64,000 nucleotides of DNA from Aquimarina sp. BL5 (GCF_003443675.1 NZ_CP031963.1:5928501-5992500); one strand, 5' to 3'; counted from the first letter of the stretch, positions 1 to 9,097 are shown. Made by a program: numbers and translations. The notes: generated by a model from the letters alone, not told the origin.

Positions 1-74
1 GGAAGCTTTCATATTACAGTGAGATCGGTAATGGAGCAAATTTTAACATTAGCACTAAAAAACCTCAACCATGA
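1..74 (+). CDS. Sensor histidine kinase, C-terminal end only (partial)
   Basis: Reading frame 3 is open from the window edge to a TGA at 72-74 and encodes about 23 residues. They include SEIGNGANFNIS, which resembles the G2-box end of a HATPase_c domain (usually a G.GT.F.I pattern). The stop overlaps the ATG of the following response regulator as ATGA, the usual arrangement for a translationally coupled kinase-regulator pair. Only this tail is visible, so the sensor type is unknown. The assignment rests on the short motif plus the neighbour. Confidence 0.6.
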   Translation, partial: KLSYYSEIGNGANFNISTKKPQP

Positions 75-739
75 AAAAAGATATCATTAAACTAGCTATT
101 GCCGATGACGAAACATTATTTAGACAAGGAATCACTTTCATCCTAGATAAAGAAAGTAATATAGAAATTAATATTCAGGCGGAGAACGGCAATGACCTGA
201 TCAAACAATTAAACCTAACAAGAGATTTACCAGAGATCATTTTAATGGATCTTAAAATGCCAGATCTTAATGGGGTAGAAACCACGAAGATTGTCAAGAA
301 AAAGTTTCCTGAAATTAAAATCATCGCACTAACAAGTTATTATAGCAAACCTTTTATTACTAATATGATGCAGCAAGGAGCTGTTGCTTATCTTGCCAAA
401 AATGCTACACCTACCGAGGTTATAAGTACCATAAACCATGTAGCTGTAAAGGGTTTTTATTATGATGAAAATGTCATGAGTATTCTGGAAGAAGCTTCAT
501 TGAAGATGAATAAACAATCCAGAGATGATGAATACTTAACCAAACGAGAACGAGAGGTTCTAAAACTAATTTGTGAACAAAAAACTACAGCAGAAATCGG
601 AGAACAATTATTTATAAGCCCAAGAACAGTAGAAGGACATCGTAATAATTTATTAGTAAAAACGGGTTCTAAGAATATTGCAGGTCTAGTCATACACGCT
701 ATAGAGAACCAAATATTTGTAAGAAATCAACAAATATAA
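71..739 (+). CDS. NarL/FixJ-family two-component response regulator
   Basis: This 222-residue protein has an N-terminal receiver domain (about 8-125). The acidic pair D12/D13 and phospho-acceptor D60 (in LMDLKMPDLNG) are present, with T88 and K110 completing the conserved set. A LuxR-type helix-turn-helix follows at about 154-215 (LTKREREVLKLI, then TAEIGEQLFISPRTVEGH). It should bind DNA when phosphorylated by the kinase whose tail overlaps its start codon. Targets are not evident. A perfect 8-bp AT-rich hairpin at 823-842 downstream may help end the transcript. Confidence 0.95.
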   Translation: MKKDIIKLAIADDETLFRQGITFILDKESNIEINIQAENGNDLIKQLNLTRDLPEIILMDLKMPDLNGVETTKIVKKKFPEIKIIALTSYYSKPFITNMMQQGAVAYLAKNATPTEVISTINHVAVKGFYYDENVMSILEEASLKMNKQSRDDEYLTKREREVLKLICEQKTTAEIGEQLFISPRTVEGHRNNLLVKTGSKNIAGLVIHAIENQIFVRNQQI

Positions 740-1202
740 TAGGTATTAAAACTTTTGCGTAAGTATCGTCTTATTTGACTCTATGTGAGTTTTATTAAAT
801 AAAATAACATAAAAATTCCCCTTTAACATATTTTTATGTTAATAAGTGGTTTTAAAGGTTAAAACACGTTAAAGCACTTGACAAAATTGCCATTTGCCAT
901 ATATTAAAAGTGTTGATTTATTTAAACAAAAGAATAAATTAATGTTGCGGAAAATAGATTAATAATTAATCACATTTCCTACGAATTTGAAATTTTATAA
1001 AGCTATTGAATATGTTTGTTTCATATTCTTGATCTCTTAAATTAACTATTAGAGATTTCATTGTAAGCACTATTACCTTATAGCTTTTTTCAAAAATTTT
1101 TTTAGAATTATATATAAGTCGTTATAATTTTTAGTTATAAGAATTTTGATTTGAATATTTCAAATTCATTTAAAACTAATTTTTAATATTTAAAACTTAA
1201 TT
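740..1202. other. Intergenic gap, AT-rich, no gene seen
   Basis: This 463-bp stretch has no open frame of note on either strand. It contains a perfect AT-rich hairpin at 823-842 (TTAACATA, four-T loop, TATGTTAA) that could be a weak terminator for the regulator. The rest is low-complexity AT-rich DNA leading to the YtxH gene. I found no clear TAnnTTTG promoter box here. Confidence 0.5.
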
Positions 1203-1532
1203 ATGTCAAGTAGTAACAACACAATTATCGGATTAGCAACAGGAGCAGCACTCGGTGCAGTAACAGCACTATTATTTGCACCCGATACAGGAAAAAATAC
1301 CAGAAAGAAAATTAAAGTCAAGGTAAAAGACACAACGGATGATTTAGCAGAAAGAGCGAATACAATCTCCAACGAGATCACATCAAAATTTAATTCACAG
1401 AAAGCAGAATTTTCTAGAGAAATCGATGGTTTAGTGAGTGACATGAGCTTAAAAGCGGACGATGTGATAGTGACTTTAGAGAAAAAACTGGAAATGATGA
1501 GAAAAAGAAATGAAAAGATTAATGCTAACTAA
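1203..1532 (+). CDS. YtxH domain-containing protein
   Basis: This 109-residue protein starts with a glycine/alanine-rich hydrophobic segment (about 8-26, IIGLATGAALGAVTALLFAP). A basic stretch and a charged, probably coiled helical tail follow. The order of hydrophobic Gly-zipper-like segment, APxxG turn and amphipathic tail is typical of the YtxH family, small membrane-associated proteins often linked to general stress in Gram-positives. Their role in Bacteroidota is not established. The next gene starts 75 bp downstream on the same strand. Confidence 0.8.
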   Translation: MSSSNNTIIGLATGAALGAVTALLFAPDTGKNTRKKIKVKVKDTTDDLAERANTISNEITSKFNSQKAEFSREIDGLVSDMSLKADDVIVTLEKKLEMMRKRNEKINAN

Positions 1533-1607
1533 CGGCTCATTAAACGTCGTTGATATTTAAATAAAACTAAATAAAAGTTAGTAATTAATAATTTCAAAAA
1601 TATAAAC

Positions 1608-2081
1608 ATGAAAATTTTAAATAAAATACCATTTGTAGCCTTATTATTCACCTTTGCATTTGCAACTGCACAAGAGCATAATATGGAGGTAACTAAAGAA
1701 ACAATTGTAAAAACTTATGAATTAGAGAGAGGAAATACAACCATTCCTTACGAAATCACCATCTGGAACAAAGAAATAGATCCTATTAAATTAGAAAAAG
1801 AAGACAAATATAAATTGAATCAAGATAGAGTAGACACACAAGAAAGAATTACTAAGGTGATTACGATTGACGATCAGGTTGATAATTCTTTTGATAATAC
1901 TATTCAGATTTCATACTTAAAAGATGCAGATAAAGATTTTAAAATGATGCCTACTGACGAGGGATTTGTAATTATGGTAAAAGGTGAAGAGCTAAGATAT
2001 TCTGTAGAAAATAAAGATTATGAGGTAAAAACTATTAATAAAAATTTCTTTATGATCGAGCAACCATCAGATTCTAAATAG
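1608..2081 (+). CDS. Small exported protein of unknown function
   Basis: This 157-residue protein has a clear signal peptide (about 1-21, ending in FATAQ), so it is exported to the periplasm or beyond. The mature part is highly charged and mainly predicted beta/alpha, with no motif I recognise. It contains paired strands such as YELERGNTTIPYEITIW and no cysteines. A strong bidirectional hairpin terminator lies just downstream at 2115-2164. Function unknown. Confidence 0.7.
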   Translation: MKILNKIPFVALLFTFAFATAQEHNMEVTKETIVKTYELERGNTTIPYEITIWNKEIDPIKLEKEDKYKLNQDRVDTQERITKVITIDDQVDNSFDNTIQISYLKDADKDFKMMPTDEGFVIMVKGEELRYSVENKDYEVKTINKNFFMIEQPSDSK

Positions 2082-2114
2082 GATTGCCTATATGATGGAT
2101 AAAATATAAATTTC

Positions 2115-2164
2115 GAATTCGGGTCACATTTAAATTAGTTTTAAATGTTGACCCGAATTTTTTT
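2115..2164. terminator. Bidirectional intrinsic terminator
   Basis: Inverted repeat: AATTCGGGTCA at 2116-2126 pairs with the arm around 2149-2159, and inner TTTAAA arms extend the stem. A T run follows on the plus strand. It sits between convergent genes and overlaps the last codons of the minus-strand methyltransferase gene. Confidence 0.85.
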
Positions 2165-3334
2165 ACATACTAAAACTATTTTCTCGTCTAGAAGGTTTGT
2201 TGTAAAAAATAAATAAGTTTCACCACCTTCTTTAATCTTAAACTTTTTACGAATAGCAGAAACAGTTTCAGGAAAATTACGTGTGGTGATATTGGCTTTT
2301 GTAATTTTTTCTTTTTTAATAATTTGTTTCTGATAGGGTAGTACCGAAATCACTTCAAATTTTCTTCCGGGAAATTCTATGTTCTGATCCGAAGTATATA
2401 AATGAGAATGATTATGGAGTTTTTCTAGTTCATAAGCCTTTGAGATACTACAAAAACCTCCTGCTTTCATAATGGCAGCATTAGGTTCGTAAATATATTT
2501 TTTTGGTAAAGAAAGTTTTGGTAAAAAATTACTTTCTTCCTTTAATGAAAAGGAAAATGGTATATTTTTATCTTTTACCAGATTGATCGTGTGGATGATA
2601 GTGTCTTTTTTAGTTTCCTTTTCCAGAATCCAAAGCAGTTCCTTTACTTCATTATTTAGTGCAACTACGTGGATTTCTTTTACGAACTGCAATGATTTTA
2701 GTCCAGAATGGATGTCAAGCAGCGGAGAAGTTTTAATAAGAATATTTTTGCTTTTTGAAAATAATAAATCCAGATTGGATGGTACATTTGGTAGGCAATC
2801 TTCCAGAAAGAAAACTTTTCCTTTACTATCGTGTCTTCTAGATGGATCGATGTAAATCCAATCGATTTCTTCATTGTTTTTTAGGATTTTCAATCCATCA
2901 CCAGCATGTGTTTCTATATTATTGGCGCCTAAAACCTGAAAATTATGAGATGTAATTTCGCTTAATAATGGATGTAACTCACAATGAATAACACGCTTTA
3001 CTTTTTTAGAAAAATAATAATCATCAATTCCGAAACCACCTGTAAGGTCTATTAATGTATCACAAGAAACTAACTCACTTTTATAAATCGCCGTAGCCTC
3101 AGATGAGGTTTGTTCTAAATTAAGGGTAGGAGGATAATAAATACCTTTTGTTTGATGCCATAGAGGTAATTTATTTTTAGCTTTTAATCTTCCGCTGATC
3201 TGTTGCGCCAATTCCTGAACAGTTATATGTTCAAAAGGGCTTCCTGAGAGTATCAACTTTGTCAGATCTATGTTCTCGTCAGATTTTTTAAAGATATATT
3301 CTTGTATTTCTGTATGTAGGATTTCGGTGTTCAA
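2141..3334 (-). CDS. Class I SAM-dependent methyltransferase with THUMP-like domain
   Basis: This 397-residue protein carries a Rossmann methyltransferase core. SAM-binding motif I is LIDLTGGFGIDD (94-105), an acidic residue follows in CELHP, and the catalytic-type motif is IDPSRR (162-167), close to the DPPY/DPSR type of RNA or protein N/C-methyltransferases. The C-terminal third matches the THUMP-like module that accompanies this family in Bacteroidota. The substrate is probably RNA, inferred from the domain only. The start is TTG; its first residues (NTEILHTEIQEYI) look family-like, so I keep it. Nothing indicates co-transcription with its upstream neighbour. Confidence 0.85.
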   Translation of the reverse strand: MNTEILHTEIQEYIFKKSDENIDLTKLILSGSPFEHITVQELAQQISGRLKAKNKLPLWHQTKGIYYPPTLNLEQTSSEATAIYKSELVSCDTLIDLTGGFGIDDYYFSKKVKRVIHCELHPLLSEITSHNFQVLGANNIETHAGDGLKILKNNEEIDWIYIDPSRRHDSKGKVFFLEDCLPNVPSNLDLLFSKSKNILIKTSPLLDIHSGLKSLQFVKEIHVVALNNEVKELLWILEKETKKDTIIHTINLVKDKNIPFSFSLKEESNFLPKLSLPKKYIYEPNAAIMKAGGFCSISKAYELEKLHNHSHLYTSDQNIEFPGRKFEVISVLPYQKQIIKKEKITKANITTRNFPETVSAIRKKFKIKEGGETYLFFTTNLLDEKIVLVCKKIRVNI

Positions 3335-3388
3335 TCTTTTGATGTCGGTATTAAATATTCTAGAGATACCAGTTTTTGAAATGTATTT

Positions 3389-3411
3389 GTCACACTGAGC
3401 TTGTCGAAGTG
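3389..3411. repeat. Short REP-like interspersed element (CACTTCGACAAGCTCAGTG type)
   Basis: On the minus strand this reads CACTTCGACAAGCTCAGTG followed by TGAC. It has imperfect dyad symmetry and is more GC-rich than its surroundings. From general knowledge, sequences of the form GTCA..CTGAGC..GTCGAAG are dispersed in many Bacteroidota genomes. Only one copy is in this window. It supplies the last six codons and the TGA of the GrpB-family gene. Confidence 0.6.
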
Positions 3412-3980
3412 TTTTCTATTAATTCTAAAGTTTCATTAATAAAATTTGTTTTTGATAAAACATAACCACCTCTATCATTTTTATGTTTTGCAGCTAATTT
3501 TATTTTTAGTTTTTCATATTCCATAGCCCTTTTGGGATGACTGATCAGATAATCTCTAAACTTTACTTGTTCCCACATTAGATTATTTTTTGGGCACATA
3601 TGGATATGAAAAATTTGCTCTTTAGTACCATCAAGTTTATACCCTTTTCCAAAACTCATATAAGCATCAAATAGCTCTCTTTTTGGCACTAAGAAATAAG
3701 TATATCCAATTTTTTTAAATTGTTTGATAATGGTATCATCAAAAAGTAATTCCTCTGGAGTTTCGATTATAATATCTATATAGGGTTTGGATTTGATAGT
3801 AGGAATCGAAGTACTTCCAAAATGTTCAATTTGTAGGATTGCTTCTGTTGATATAGTATCTAATATAAGTTGCTTTTCTTGCATGAAAACACCTTTCCAA
3901 GCTGGGTTATGGTCAACTAATTGGATTGGGAATAAAGTATTCCATTCTTCTTTGGTTAAATCATAGAGTGTTTTCTTCAT
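3390..3980 (-). CDS. GrpB family protein (UPF0157, nucleotidyltransferase-like)
   Basis: This 196-residue protein carries the family hallmark HFGSTSIPTIKSKPYIDI, the nucleotidyltransferase-fold GS motif with a following acidic residue. It also has the C-terminal KFRDYLISHP segment. GrpB proteins are mostly uncharacterised; a few relatives are annotated as dephospho-CoA kinase partners or N-acetyltransferase fusions, so no precise reaction can be given. The last six residues (TSTSSV) and the stop codon come from the short REP-like element at 3389-3411, so the native C-terminus may have been altered by its insertion. Confidence 0.85.
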   Translation of the reverse strand: MKKTLYDLTKEEWNTLFPIQLVDHNPAWKGVFMQEKQLILDTISTEAILQIEHFGSTSIPTIKSKPYIDIIIETPEELLFDDTIIKQFKKIGYTYFLVPKRELFDAYMSFGKGYKLDGTKEQIFHIHMCPKNNLMWEQVKFRDYLISHPKRAMEYEKLKIKLAAKHKNDRGGYVLSKTNFINETLELIENTSTSSV

Positions 3981-4009
3981 GTTTGAAGTATTTTGTATGT
4001 AATTGGTGA

Positions 4010-5098
4010 TTATAGTTCTTTAGTCAATTGTTTCACAATTTTATACTCGGATAAAAATTCTTTGGCAATTACCTTAATAGCCGTATAAAAGGGTACAGCT
4101 ACGATTAATCCACCAATCCCGAATAAGGCTCCAAAAATAAGAATAGCTAGGAAAATTTCTAAAGGATGTGATTTTACACTATTCCCAAAAATCAAAGGTT
4201 GATTTAGAAAATTATCAATCAATTGAATTACAATGTAACCAATCAAAATATATGTCAATTTTGGTAAAATTACAGATTGAAAATCATACCCTAAATTACT
4301 AGTTGTTGCTAATATCAATACTAAGGCTCCACCAAATAATGGACCTACATATGGGATGAGGTTAAAGATAGCTGCAATTAAAGCCACAGCAATCGCATTG
4401 TGGACTCCAAAAATTAATAACAGGATAGTGTATAATATAAATAGAATCAATATCTGAAGCAATAAACCAACGAAATAGCGAGATAATAGGTCCTTGATTT
4501 TAGTGAAAGCCCGCATAAACCTGGTTTCATTTTCTTTCTTTGCGAAAACAAGCAAGCTATTTTCTAATAATTTACTATCCTTCAGTAAAAAAAAAGAAAT
4601 AAATAATACTGAAAACAACCCAATCAATACTGCGCCAAAACCACTTAAGAAAGTATTGATAGCATCTGGTATTGCCTTAAGGTCAAAAAATTGCATCAAA
4701 TCCGTTTGCTTTATCAATTCTATGAAGTTTAGTTTTTCGACATTAAAGTAATCACTGATCTCCTGATTTAAACGGTCGAGATCATCACCAACTTCATTAA
4801 TGTCGATGGATCCAATCAGTTGTCCTTGTTCTGTAACAATAGGAACGAATAATAAAAACAAACTAAGAAACAATCCAATCGTAATGAATAAGGCAAACAT
4901 TACGGCAAGAGTATTATTAAACTTTAATCTTCTTTTTAAGAATTGTACTAACGGTCTTCCCATCAATGAAATAACAGCTGCAAAGGTGATATAAAGTAAG
5001 ATGGACTGTATTTTATATAAAAACCAGAGTAACACCAGCACACCAACAAGGATTGCTATTGCTCTCAGAATACCATAAGCGATTGTTTTAGAACTCAT
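4010..5098 (-). CDS. AI-2E family transporter (PerM/TqsA-like permease)
   Basis: This 362-residue integral membrane protein shows the pattern of the AI-2E/UPF0118 family: two N-terminal helices, a soluble loop (about 80-150), then a cluster of helices containing the family-like segment NLIPYVGPLFGG and a late QPLIFGNSVKSHPLEIF segment. Members export small molecules or act as Na+/H+-type antiporters; the substrate here is unknown. A TTG two codons upstream (5104) is also open, but the ATG at 5098 is the likelier start. The upstream region holds the ten-copy heptamer repeat (5152-5221). Confidence 0.88.
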   Translation of the reverse strand: MSSKTIAYGILRAIAILVGVLVLLWFLYKIQSILLYITFAAVISLMGRPLVQFLKRRLKFNNTLAVMFALFITIGLFLSLFLLFVPIVTEQGQLIGSIDINEVGDDLDRLNQEISDYFNVEKLNFIELIKQTDLMQFFDLKAIPDAINTFLSGFGAVLIGLFSVLFISFFLLKDSKLLENSLLVFAKKENETRFMRAFTKIKDLLSRYFVGLLLQILILFILYTILLLIFGVHNAIAVALIAAIFNLIPYVGPLFGGALVLILATTSNLGYDFQSVILPKLTYILIGYIVIQLIDNFLNQPLIFGNSVKSHPLEIFLAILIFGALFGIGGLIVAVPFYTAIKVIAKEFLSEYKIVKQLTKEL

Positions 5099-5151
5099 AA
5101 GCAACTATTTTTTGTAGAAATCTTAGTTTTTAAAATTTAAATAATAATTTT

Positions 5152-5221
5152 CATCAACCATCAACCATCAACCATCAACCATCAACCATCAACCATCAAC
5201 CATCAACCATCAACCATCAAC
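5152..5221. repeat. Heptanucleotide tandem repeat (CATCAAC) x 10
   Basis: Ten perfect back-to-back copies of CATCAAC occupy 70 bp. The repeat lies between two minus-strand genes. It encodes the last residues and the TGA stop (5203-5205) of the TrmH-family gene, and its remainder forms the leader of the AI-2E permease gene. The unit is not a multiple of three. Because the stop lies inside the repeat, copy changes on the far side would not alter the protein. Confidence 0.95.
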
Positions 5222-5721
5222 TGTTTGGTAATTTCATATAGCGCAATTCCAGTAGCTGTAGCGACATTCATACTGCTATTAGTACCATACATATTTATGT
5301 GTATACTTTTTGTTGTTTTAGTTAATGCCTCTTCAGAAATACCTTGACTTTCATCCCCTATAATAAGGGCAATTTTATCATTGGCAGAAAAATCTATTTC
5401 TGATACTGGAACACTATTTTTTGTAATTTCTAATCCGATGATCTTATATCCTTCAGATTGTAATTTATCTATAACTGGTAGAATCTGATCTTCTTGTTCG
5501 TAAGGGATCATCTCATGAGTAGCTCTAGCGGTACGTTGCATTCGTTTGCTAATCACTGTGATGTCTTCTCCACAGAAATATATTTTTTCGATTCCAAAAC
5601 TATCGGCAATTCTAAAAATACTACCAATATTTGCAGGAGCATTAACGCGGTCACAAACCAAAGTGATAGGAAATTGTTTTTTGACAAAAAGAGTGTTCTC
5701 GTGATGTAATTGCGCTGTCAT
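5203..5721 (-). CDS. TrmH-family (SpoU) RNA 2'-O-methyltransferase
   Basis: This 172-residue single-domain SPOUT enzyme has all three SpoU motifs. Motif 1 is NIGSIFRIAD (31-40) with the catalytic Arg at 37, motif 2 is ALIIGDESQGIS (118-129), and motif 3 is MYGTNSSMNVATATGIALYE (144-163), which forms the trefoil knot that binds SAM. It probably methylates a ribose in tRNA or rRNA; the lack of an N-terminal substrate-binding domain resembles TrmL/TrmH-like stand-alone enzymes. The last four residues (MVDG) are read from the heptamer repeat. It lies 4 bp downstream of the DUF4159 gene, so co-transcription is likely. Confidence 0.9.
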   Translation of the reverse strand: MTAQLHHENTLFVKKQFPITLVCDRVNAPANIGSIFRIADSFGIEKIYFCGEDITVISKRMQRTARATHEMIPYEQEDQILPVIDKLQSEGYKIIGLEITKNSVPVSEIDFSANDKIALIIGDESQGISEEALTKTTKSIHINMYGTNSSMNVATATGIALYEITKQLMVDG

Positions 5722-5725
5722 TTAT

Positions 5726-6376
5726 TTAATTCTCAAAAGCATACTTGATTATATTCGCCCCCATTTTTAGTGCTTTTTGACGAACTTCTTCTGGATCATT
5801 ATGAATTTCCGGGTTTTCCCAACCATCACCCAGATCACTTTCGAAGGTAAATAACAATACCAACCTTCCTTTGTGAGTAATTCCTAATGCTTGTGGACGT
5901 TCTCCGTCATGTTCATGTATTTTTGGCAACCCTTTTGGGAATTTATATTTCGAAGAAAAAATAGGATGAGAAACAGGTAGCTCTACTAACTCTTTATCAG
6001 GAAATATTTTAATCAATTCTTTTTTGACATAAGGCTCCATACCGTAATTATCATCAATATGCAAAAAACCACCGCTTAATAAGTAGTTTCTCAAATTCTC
6101 TGCATCTTGTTCTGTAAAAAAAACATTTCCGTGACCAGTCATATGGATATACGGATACTGAAAAATGTCTACACTTTCAGGTTTTACAGTTTTAGGTTTA
6201 GGACTCATCGCTGTGCGAATATTTTGGTTGCAGTAGCTAATTAGATTAGGTAATGCAGTAGGATTACTATACCAATCACCACCACCATTATATTGTAATA
6301 CTGCAATATCCTGAGCTGCTATGGTTCCAGAAAATAATAAGAGGCAAATAAAACCTGTAAGTTTTGTGATCATCAT
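5726..6376 (-). CDS. DUF4159 domain-containing exported protein
   Basis: This 216-residue protein has an N-terminal signal peptide (about 1-21, ending AAQ). The DUF4159 domain follows, recognisable by YNGGGDWYSNPTALPNL, the TGHGNVFF segment, GGFLHIDDNYGM and the LPVSHPIF turn. The fold is probably class I glutamine-amidotransferase-like, but no catalytic Cys is obvious. Its biochemical role is unknown. Two adjacent ATGs (6376, 6373) could start it. It is divergent from the DUF1223 gene with only 40 bp between the starts. Confidence 0.88.
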   Translation of the reverse strand: MMITKLTGFICLLLFSGTIAAQDIAVLQYNGGGDWYSNPTALPNLISYCNQNIRTAMSPKPKTVKPESVDIFQYPYIHMTGHGNVFFTEQDAENLRNYLLSGGFLHIDDNYGMEPYVKKELIKIFPDKELVELPVSHPIFSSKYKFPKGLPKIHEHDGERPQALGITHKGRLVLLFTFESDLGDGWENPEIHNDPEEVRQKALKMGANIIKYAFEN

Positions 6377-6416
6377 CGTCTAAATAATAGACTTTAAAAG
6401 TACTAAAATAAACGAG

Positions 6417-7136
6417 ATGATAAGAAACCTTTTTATACTATTAACGATCACAATTTCCGGATTGATTACTGCTCAGGATAATCGTGAAGCAATTGTGGTA
6501 ATGGAATTATTTACCTCACAGGGGTGTAGCAGTTGTCCTCCAGCTGATGAATTACTCGATACTATTAAAGATAAATATAAAGATGATAATGTTTTTGTTT
6601 TATCCTATCATGTGGATTACTGGAACCGATTAGGTTGGAGAGATCCTTTCAGTGATGAAACATTTAGCGATTACCAAAGGGATTATGCTATACAATTTAA
6701 TAGCCGATCTATTTATACACCGCAATTAGTAGTTAATGGCAGTGAGCATTTTACAGGATCTAATAGTACTAAAGCATTAGCAGCGATAAGAAACTATTCA
6801 AAATCTAAAACTACCAATACTATAAAACTTACTGATTTGAAAAAAGAAGATGATCAGATTGTAATGGGATATAATATAAAAGGTTTGACATTTGATCAAG
6901 TTACTTTTGCATTAGTCATATCAGAACGAACAACAAAAATCAGTAGAGGAGAGAATCGAAACAGAACCCTTAAAAACGCTAATATTGTTGTTGATCGTTT
7001 GGTTAAAGAAGAAGAATCTGGGTTGATCACTTTATCTATTCCTGATTGGATAGGTAATAGCGATGAATTATCTATCATCGCCTATACACAAAATGACAAA
7101 TTAAAGACTACTGGAGCCACCAAAATAAATATCTAA
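6417..7136 (+). CDS. DUF1223 domain-containing protein (thioredoxin-fold, secreted)
   Basis: This 239-residue protein has a signal peptide (about 1-20, ending TAQ). The thioredoxin-like N-terminus carries LFTSQGCSSCPPAD with a CxxC pair (C37, C40). The DUF1223 pattern continues with the FVLSYHVDYWNRLGWRDPF segment and the YTPQLVVNG segment, the cis-Pro region of the fold. A disulfide oxidoreductase role in the periplasm is inferred from the fold; no substrate is known. A very strong terminator (7156-7200) follows directly. Confidence 0.9.
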   Translation: MIRNLFILLTITISGLITAQDNREAIVVMELFTSQGCSSCPPADELLDTIKDKYKDDNVFVLSYHVDYWNRLGWRDPFSDETFSDYQRDYAIQFNSRSIYTPQLVVNGSEHFTGSNSTKALAAIRNYSKSKTTNTIKLTDLKKEDDQIVMGYNIKGLTFDQVTFALVISERTTKISRGENRNRTLKNANIVVDRLVKEEESGLITLSIPDWIGNSDELSIIAYTQNDKLKTTGATKINI

Positions 7137-7155
7137 TTAAATTTCCCAAGTGTTT

Positions 7156-7200
7156 AAACTAAAAAAAACACAACAATCATTGTTGTGTTTTTTTTAGTTT
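7156..7200 (+). terminator. Intrinsic terminator (perfect 21-bp stem)
   Basis: AAACTAAAAAAAACACAACAA at 7156-7176 is exactly complementary to 7180-7200 across a three-base loop. The descending arm contains the T run. It closes the DUF1223 transcript. Confidence 0.95.
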
Positions 7201-7432
7201 ATAGTTTGTCTCTTCCTAAAATAGCGTTACACAAAAATGTTAGTTCATTTTTATCTATTACTACTATTGTGCAATACGCTTTAAACTACTGTGTCCCTAT
7301 TTTTAATAATGGTCATATAATTTTATACAAAAAAGTATATTAATTCGTTAAGCTAATGAATAGAGCATGAATTTTAGCAACAACACTTAAGCTTATTCAG
7401 GATTTTATAAATGCTTTCAAAAAATAACCACT

Positions 7433-9097
7433 ATGAAAACTTATAAGACAACAAATTTGAGAAAGTCAATTGCATTGCTATTTTTTATAGTATGTCAAAT
7501 TTCATTAGTAGCACAAACAGTAAACTATACAGAATCCACCAATATTATTGCAAATCCTGAAAGAGGTTTACAAAAATATTCTATAACCTCTAGTGACTAT
7601 GCAATCACATCTGGAGCAAATAATTTACCTGTTTCTACATTGAATAGCTGGAAAAGTAGTTCGGATAAAGTGACTGTCGTGTATCGATATTTTCTTCTAG
7701 ATGCTTTTTTGAATTCAGATATTAACACTACTTTTTTGAATAACATACAAAACGATTTTGATAATGTAAGGGAAGCAGGCTTTAAAATTATAGTACGTTT
7801 TTCTTATTCTAATGCCCAAGGAACAGATGCGCAACAGCCTATAAAATCTCAAATACTAACTCACATCTCTCAACTATCACCAATATTAAATGCTAACAAA
7901 GATGTCATTTTTTCTCATCAAGCAGGTTTTATCGGTACTTGGGGAGAATGGTATTATACCAATTCGACAGAATTTGGTACAGATGGTAACATCTCTACAG
8001 CGCAATGGGCCAATCGTAAGGAAATTATTGATGCCATGTTAACCGCTACGCCTATAGAAGTTCCGATTCAAGTTCGATATGCAGGAATTAAAACCAACAT
8101 GTACGGGGTTTCGCAACTAACCGAACAAACTGCTTATAAAAATACTGCTAATGCCAGAATCGGTTTCTTTAATGATGCTTTTCTGAATGATTGGGGTGAT
8201 CAAGGAACGTATTCTATATCCAGTCAATGTGAGAATCCTATAGGTACAACGGATTACAATTATATCTCGAATGAAACCAAGTATTTACCTATGACAGGAG
8301 AAACTAATGGATTGAGTCCTTGCGATAATGGTTTTAGAACCACGGGAGAAAATGCTATAAATGAATTAGATTTAACTAATTGGACGACTATTAATAGAGA
8401 TTACTATACACCTTTTTGGGATCAGGTAATTAGCTCAAATCACTATAACGATATTTTAAAAAACGTAGGCTATAGATTTGTGTTAAATTCATCTACAGTA
8501 ACATTAGATGATACAGGTTTTGATTTGACTTTGAGTATATCCAATACTGGTTTTGCAAGACCTTTTAAACAAAGAAACGTTTATCTAGTTATAAAGAATA
8601 CCGCCACAAATGCCATTACAAAAGAATTAATCAATACGGATATTAGAACCTGGGAAACTACTGTTTCCATTACTCAAAATTTCGATTTTCAATTATCTGG
8701 AACATTTCAATTATATCTTTGGATGCCTGATAATGAAACTTTATTAGAAACAAATCCCGATTATAGTATACAATTTGCTAATTCAGGTACTTGGGATTCC
8801 GTAACAGGATATAATGATTTACTGCAAACCATAAATTTAACGACACTTAGCATTGCAGATTTCTCACTTAATGAATACCTATTTATGTACCCAAATCCAG
8901 CATCGGATTTTATTACAATTCAATTAAAAAACTCTGATAAAGAAAAAGTTAAAATCTATAATACTGTTGGAAAAGTAGTTAAAGAAGTGTTGATTTCTAA
9001 TAATCATAAATTGGACATTTCTAAATTACCTAATGGAGTATACTTTATATGTTTAGATAACAATAAATTATCAACTTATAAATTTGTAAAGCAATAA
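7433..9097 (+). CDS. DUF4874/DUF4832 protein with T9SS type A sorting domain
   Basis: This 554-residue secreted protein starts with a signal peptide (about 1-28). The DUF4874 part follows (NPERGLQKYS, GFKIIVRFSYS, HQAGFIGTWGEWYYT), a TIM-barrel-like fold reminiscent of glycoside hydrolases. The DUF4832 beta domain comes next (LNLVIKN-type strands after RPFKQRNVYLV). The C-terminal 75 residues are a classical T9SS sorting domain: MYPNPASDFITI, VKIYNTVGKVVKE, LPNGVYFI and a basic end. It is therefore exported by SecYEG and then T9SS to the cell surface or medium. The carbohydrate-active role is inferred from fold only. It has its own transcript, as it follows a strong terminator. Confidence 0.9.
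   Translation: MKTYKTTNLRKSIALLFFIVCQISLVAQTVNYTESTNIIANPERGLQKYSITSSDYAITSGANNLPVSTLNSWKSSSDKVTVVYRYFLLDAFLNSDINTTFLNNIQNDFDNVREAGFKIIVRFSYSNAQGTDAQQPIKSQILTHISQLSPILNANKDVIFSHQAGFIGTWGEWYYTNSTEFGTDGNISTAQWANRKEIIDAMLTATPIEVPIQVRYAGIKTNMYGVSQLTEQTAYKNTANARIGFFNDAFLNDWGDQGTYSISSQCENPIGTTDYNYISNETKYLPMTGETNGLSPCDNGFRTTGENAINELDLTNWTTINRDYYTPFWDQVISSNHYNDILKNVGYRFVLNSSTVTLDDTGFDLTLSISNTGFARPFKQRNVYLVIKNTATNAITKELINTDIRTWETTVSITQNFDFQLSGTFQLYLWMPDNETLLETNPDYSIQFANSGTWDSVTGYNDLLQTINLTTLSIADFSLNEYLFMYPNPASDFITIQLKNSDKEKVKIYNTVGKVVKEVLISNNHKLDISKLPNGVYFICLDNNKLSTYKFVKQ

Noticed and set aside
5152..5221. Possible CRISPR array
   Set aside because: The 7-bp units follow each other without spacers and there are no cas genes nearby.
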